Positions 63,590-64,000 of a stretch of DNA of 64,000 nt are shown here, in pieces. Source of the DNA: Sneathiella chinensis. GTDB lineage: Bacteria; Pseudomonadota; Alphaproteobacteria; Sneathiellales; Sneathiellaceae. The position numbers were made by a program, and so were the translations under genes. The stretch is taken from positions 434,001 through 498,000 of the forward strand of contig NZ_VNWN01000004.1 in assembly GCF_012720115.1 (NCBI RefSeq), read 5' to 3'. Each line of letters starts with the position of its first letter. Position 1 is the stretch's first letter. The notes below the pieces were generated by a model. The model was not told where the DNA came from. It ran no database searches and saw only the letters and a program-made list of their open reading frames with translations.

Positions 63590-64000
63590 ATGCTGAACAA
63601 TAAAATCATCCTGATGACAGATGCTACCCATTTTCTGGGAACGCCCGGAACAAAGGCCCTGCTGGCGGAGGGCGCGACTGTGTATGCACAGGACGCGTCC
63701 TTTGAGGCCGAAGCAGCACGGCAGGCGTTTGAGGCGGCCCTGCCGGGCGCCGTCGCGCTGGCAGAGCAGGAACCTGCCGAGGTTGTCAGTGCCGTTGTTG
63801 AGGCCGCCGGGCGCATTGATGTGCTGATTAATAACGATGCCTATCCGGCGGTTCGTGCCCCCATTGACGAGGCGGATGTGGACGAGTTTCGGAAAACCCT
63901 GGACGCCCTGATGGTGCGGGGGTTTGCCTATGCCCATGCGGTTGCGCCGGGTATGAAGCAGGCGGGCCGGGGCAAGATTATTTTTGTCTCGTCCGCTGCG
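63590..64000 (+). CDS. halohydrin dehalogenase-like SDR, 5' part (cut by window edge)
   Basis: 137 residues remain, all in frame to the edge. The Rossmann glycine motif TGxxxGxG is absent; instead residues 10-17 are T-DATH-F-L-G, fitting T-x4-F-x-G, the halide/nucleophile-binding loop of halohydrin dehalogenases. Further along, AEQEPAEVVSAV, GRIDVLINNDAYPAVRAPIDEADVDEFRKTLDAL and GKIIFVSSA parallel Agrobacterium HheC (EQEPAE, VDVLVSND, IIFITSA), with S135 at the catalytic serine. The Tyr and Arg of the S-x12-Y-x3-R triad lie beyond the edge, so the assignment is incomplete. 39 nt downstream of the COQ9 gene and probably co-transcribed. Confidence 0.72.
   Translation, partial: MLNNKIILMTDATHFLGTPGTKALLAEGATVYAQDASFEAEAARQAFEAALPGAVALAEQEPAEVVSAVVEAAGRIDVLINNDAYPAVRAPIDEADVDEFRKTLDALMVRGFAYAHAVAPGMKQAGRGKIIFVSSAA

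Overview
The window reads as a chromosomal segment of an alphaproteobacterium. Supporting marks are the block glyA-nrdR-ribD-ribE-ribB-ribH-nusB-thiL, a three-gene transhydrogenase (pntAA-pntAB-pntB) preceded by a tiny aa3 oxidase subunit IV gene, a GapR/DUF2312 gene beside DUF1244, a 41-residue RpmJ, a HemB without the zinc cysteines, and a COQ9-family protein. Base composition looks uniformly moderate-to-high GC by eye. I cannot place it below class; a marine Rhodospirillales- or Sneathiella-like lineage is only a guess. I saw no rRNA, tRNA, CRISPR array, insertion sequence, prophage or plasmid function.

Layout. 1-9.8 kb is catabolic: a trans-sulfuration enzyme and an SDR, hemB, a valine-degradation pair (isobutyryl-CoA dehydrogenase and 3-hydroxyisobutyryl-CoA hydrolase) behind a good sigma70 promoter with a perfect operator-like palindrome, another enoyl-CoA hydratase, and glutaryl-CoA dehydrogenase. 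9.9-17.3 kb is the glyA/riboflavin/nusB/thiL operon; its RibB carries a degenerate GTP cyclohydrolase II domain. 17.4-22.2 kb holds unknowns, a FliL-like protein, an MFS transporter, and a UspA plus sodium/alanine symporter pair. 22.4-30.3 kb is rich in regulators: a hybrid histidine kinase, a MarR gene divergent from a tandem DUF1428 gene, an epoxide-hydrolase-like enzyme, and an NtrC/DctD-type two-component pair.

30.3-34.3 kb is the most interesting locus. That two-component pair diverges from an ABC importer (phnD, phnC, phnE, phnE). The shared 336-bp intergenic region holds a near-consensus sigma54 promoter pointing at phnD and, about 87 and 120 bp upstream of it, two copies of an 18-bp dyad. 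The activator gene is sigma54-dependent, so sensor, regulator, enhancer sites, promoter and importer all lie within 8 kb. No C-P lyase or other phosphonate enzyme is present, so the substrate is open.

34.4-50.5 kb contains a class III adenylate cyclase, a second kinase with the same three-helix N-terminal module as the hybrid kinase, an acyl-CoA ligase, a methyltransferase, rpmJ, the glycolate oxidase genes glcDEF, pyk, and an N-formylglutamate amidohydrolase / YbdK-like ligase / DUF1244 / GapR group. 51-64 kb contains a fused indolepyruvate:ferredoxin oxidoreductase, a nucleotide-sugar epimerase, two thioesterases, an M3 peptidase, the cox IV-pnt block, rpsU and COQ9. The gene cut by the right edge looks like a halohydrin dehalogenase: it has the T-x4-F-x-G loop in place of the SDR glycine motif.
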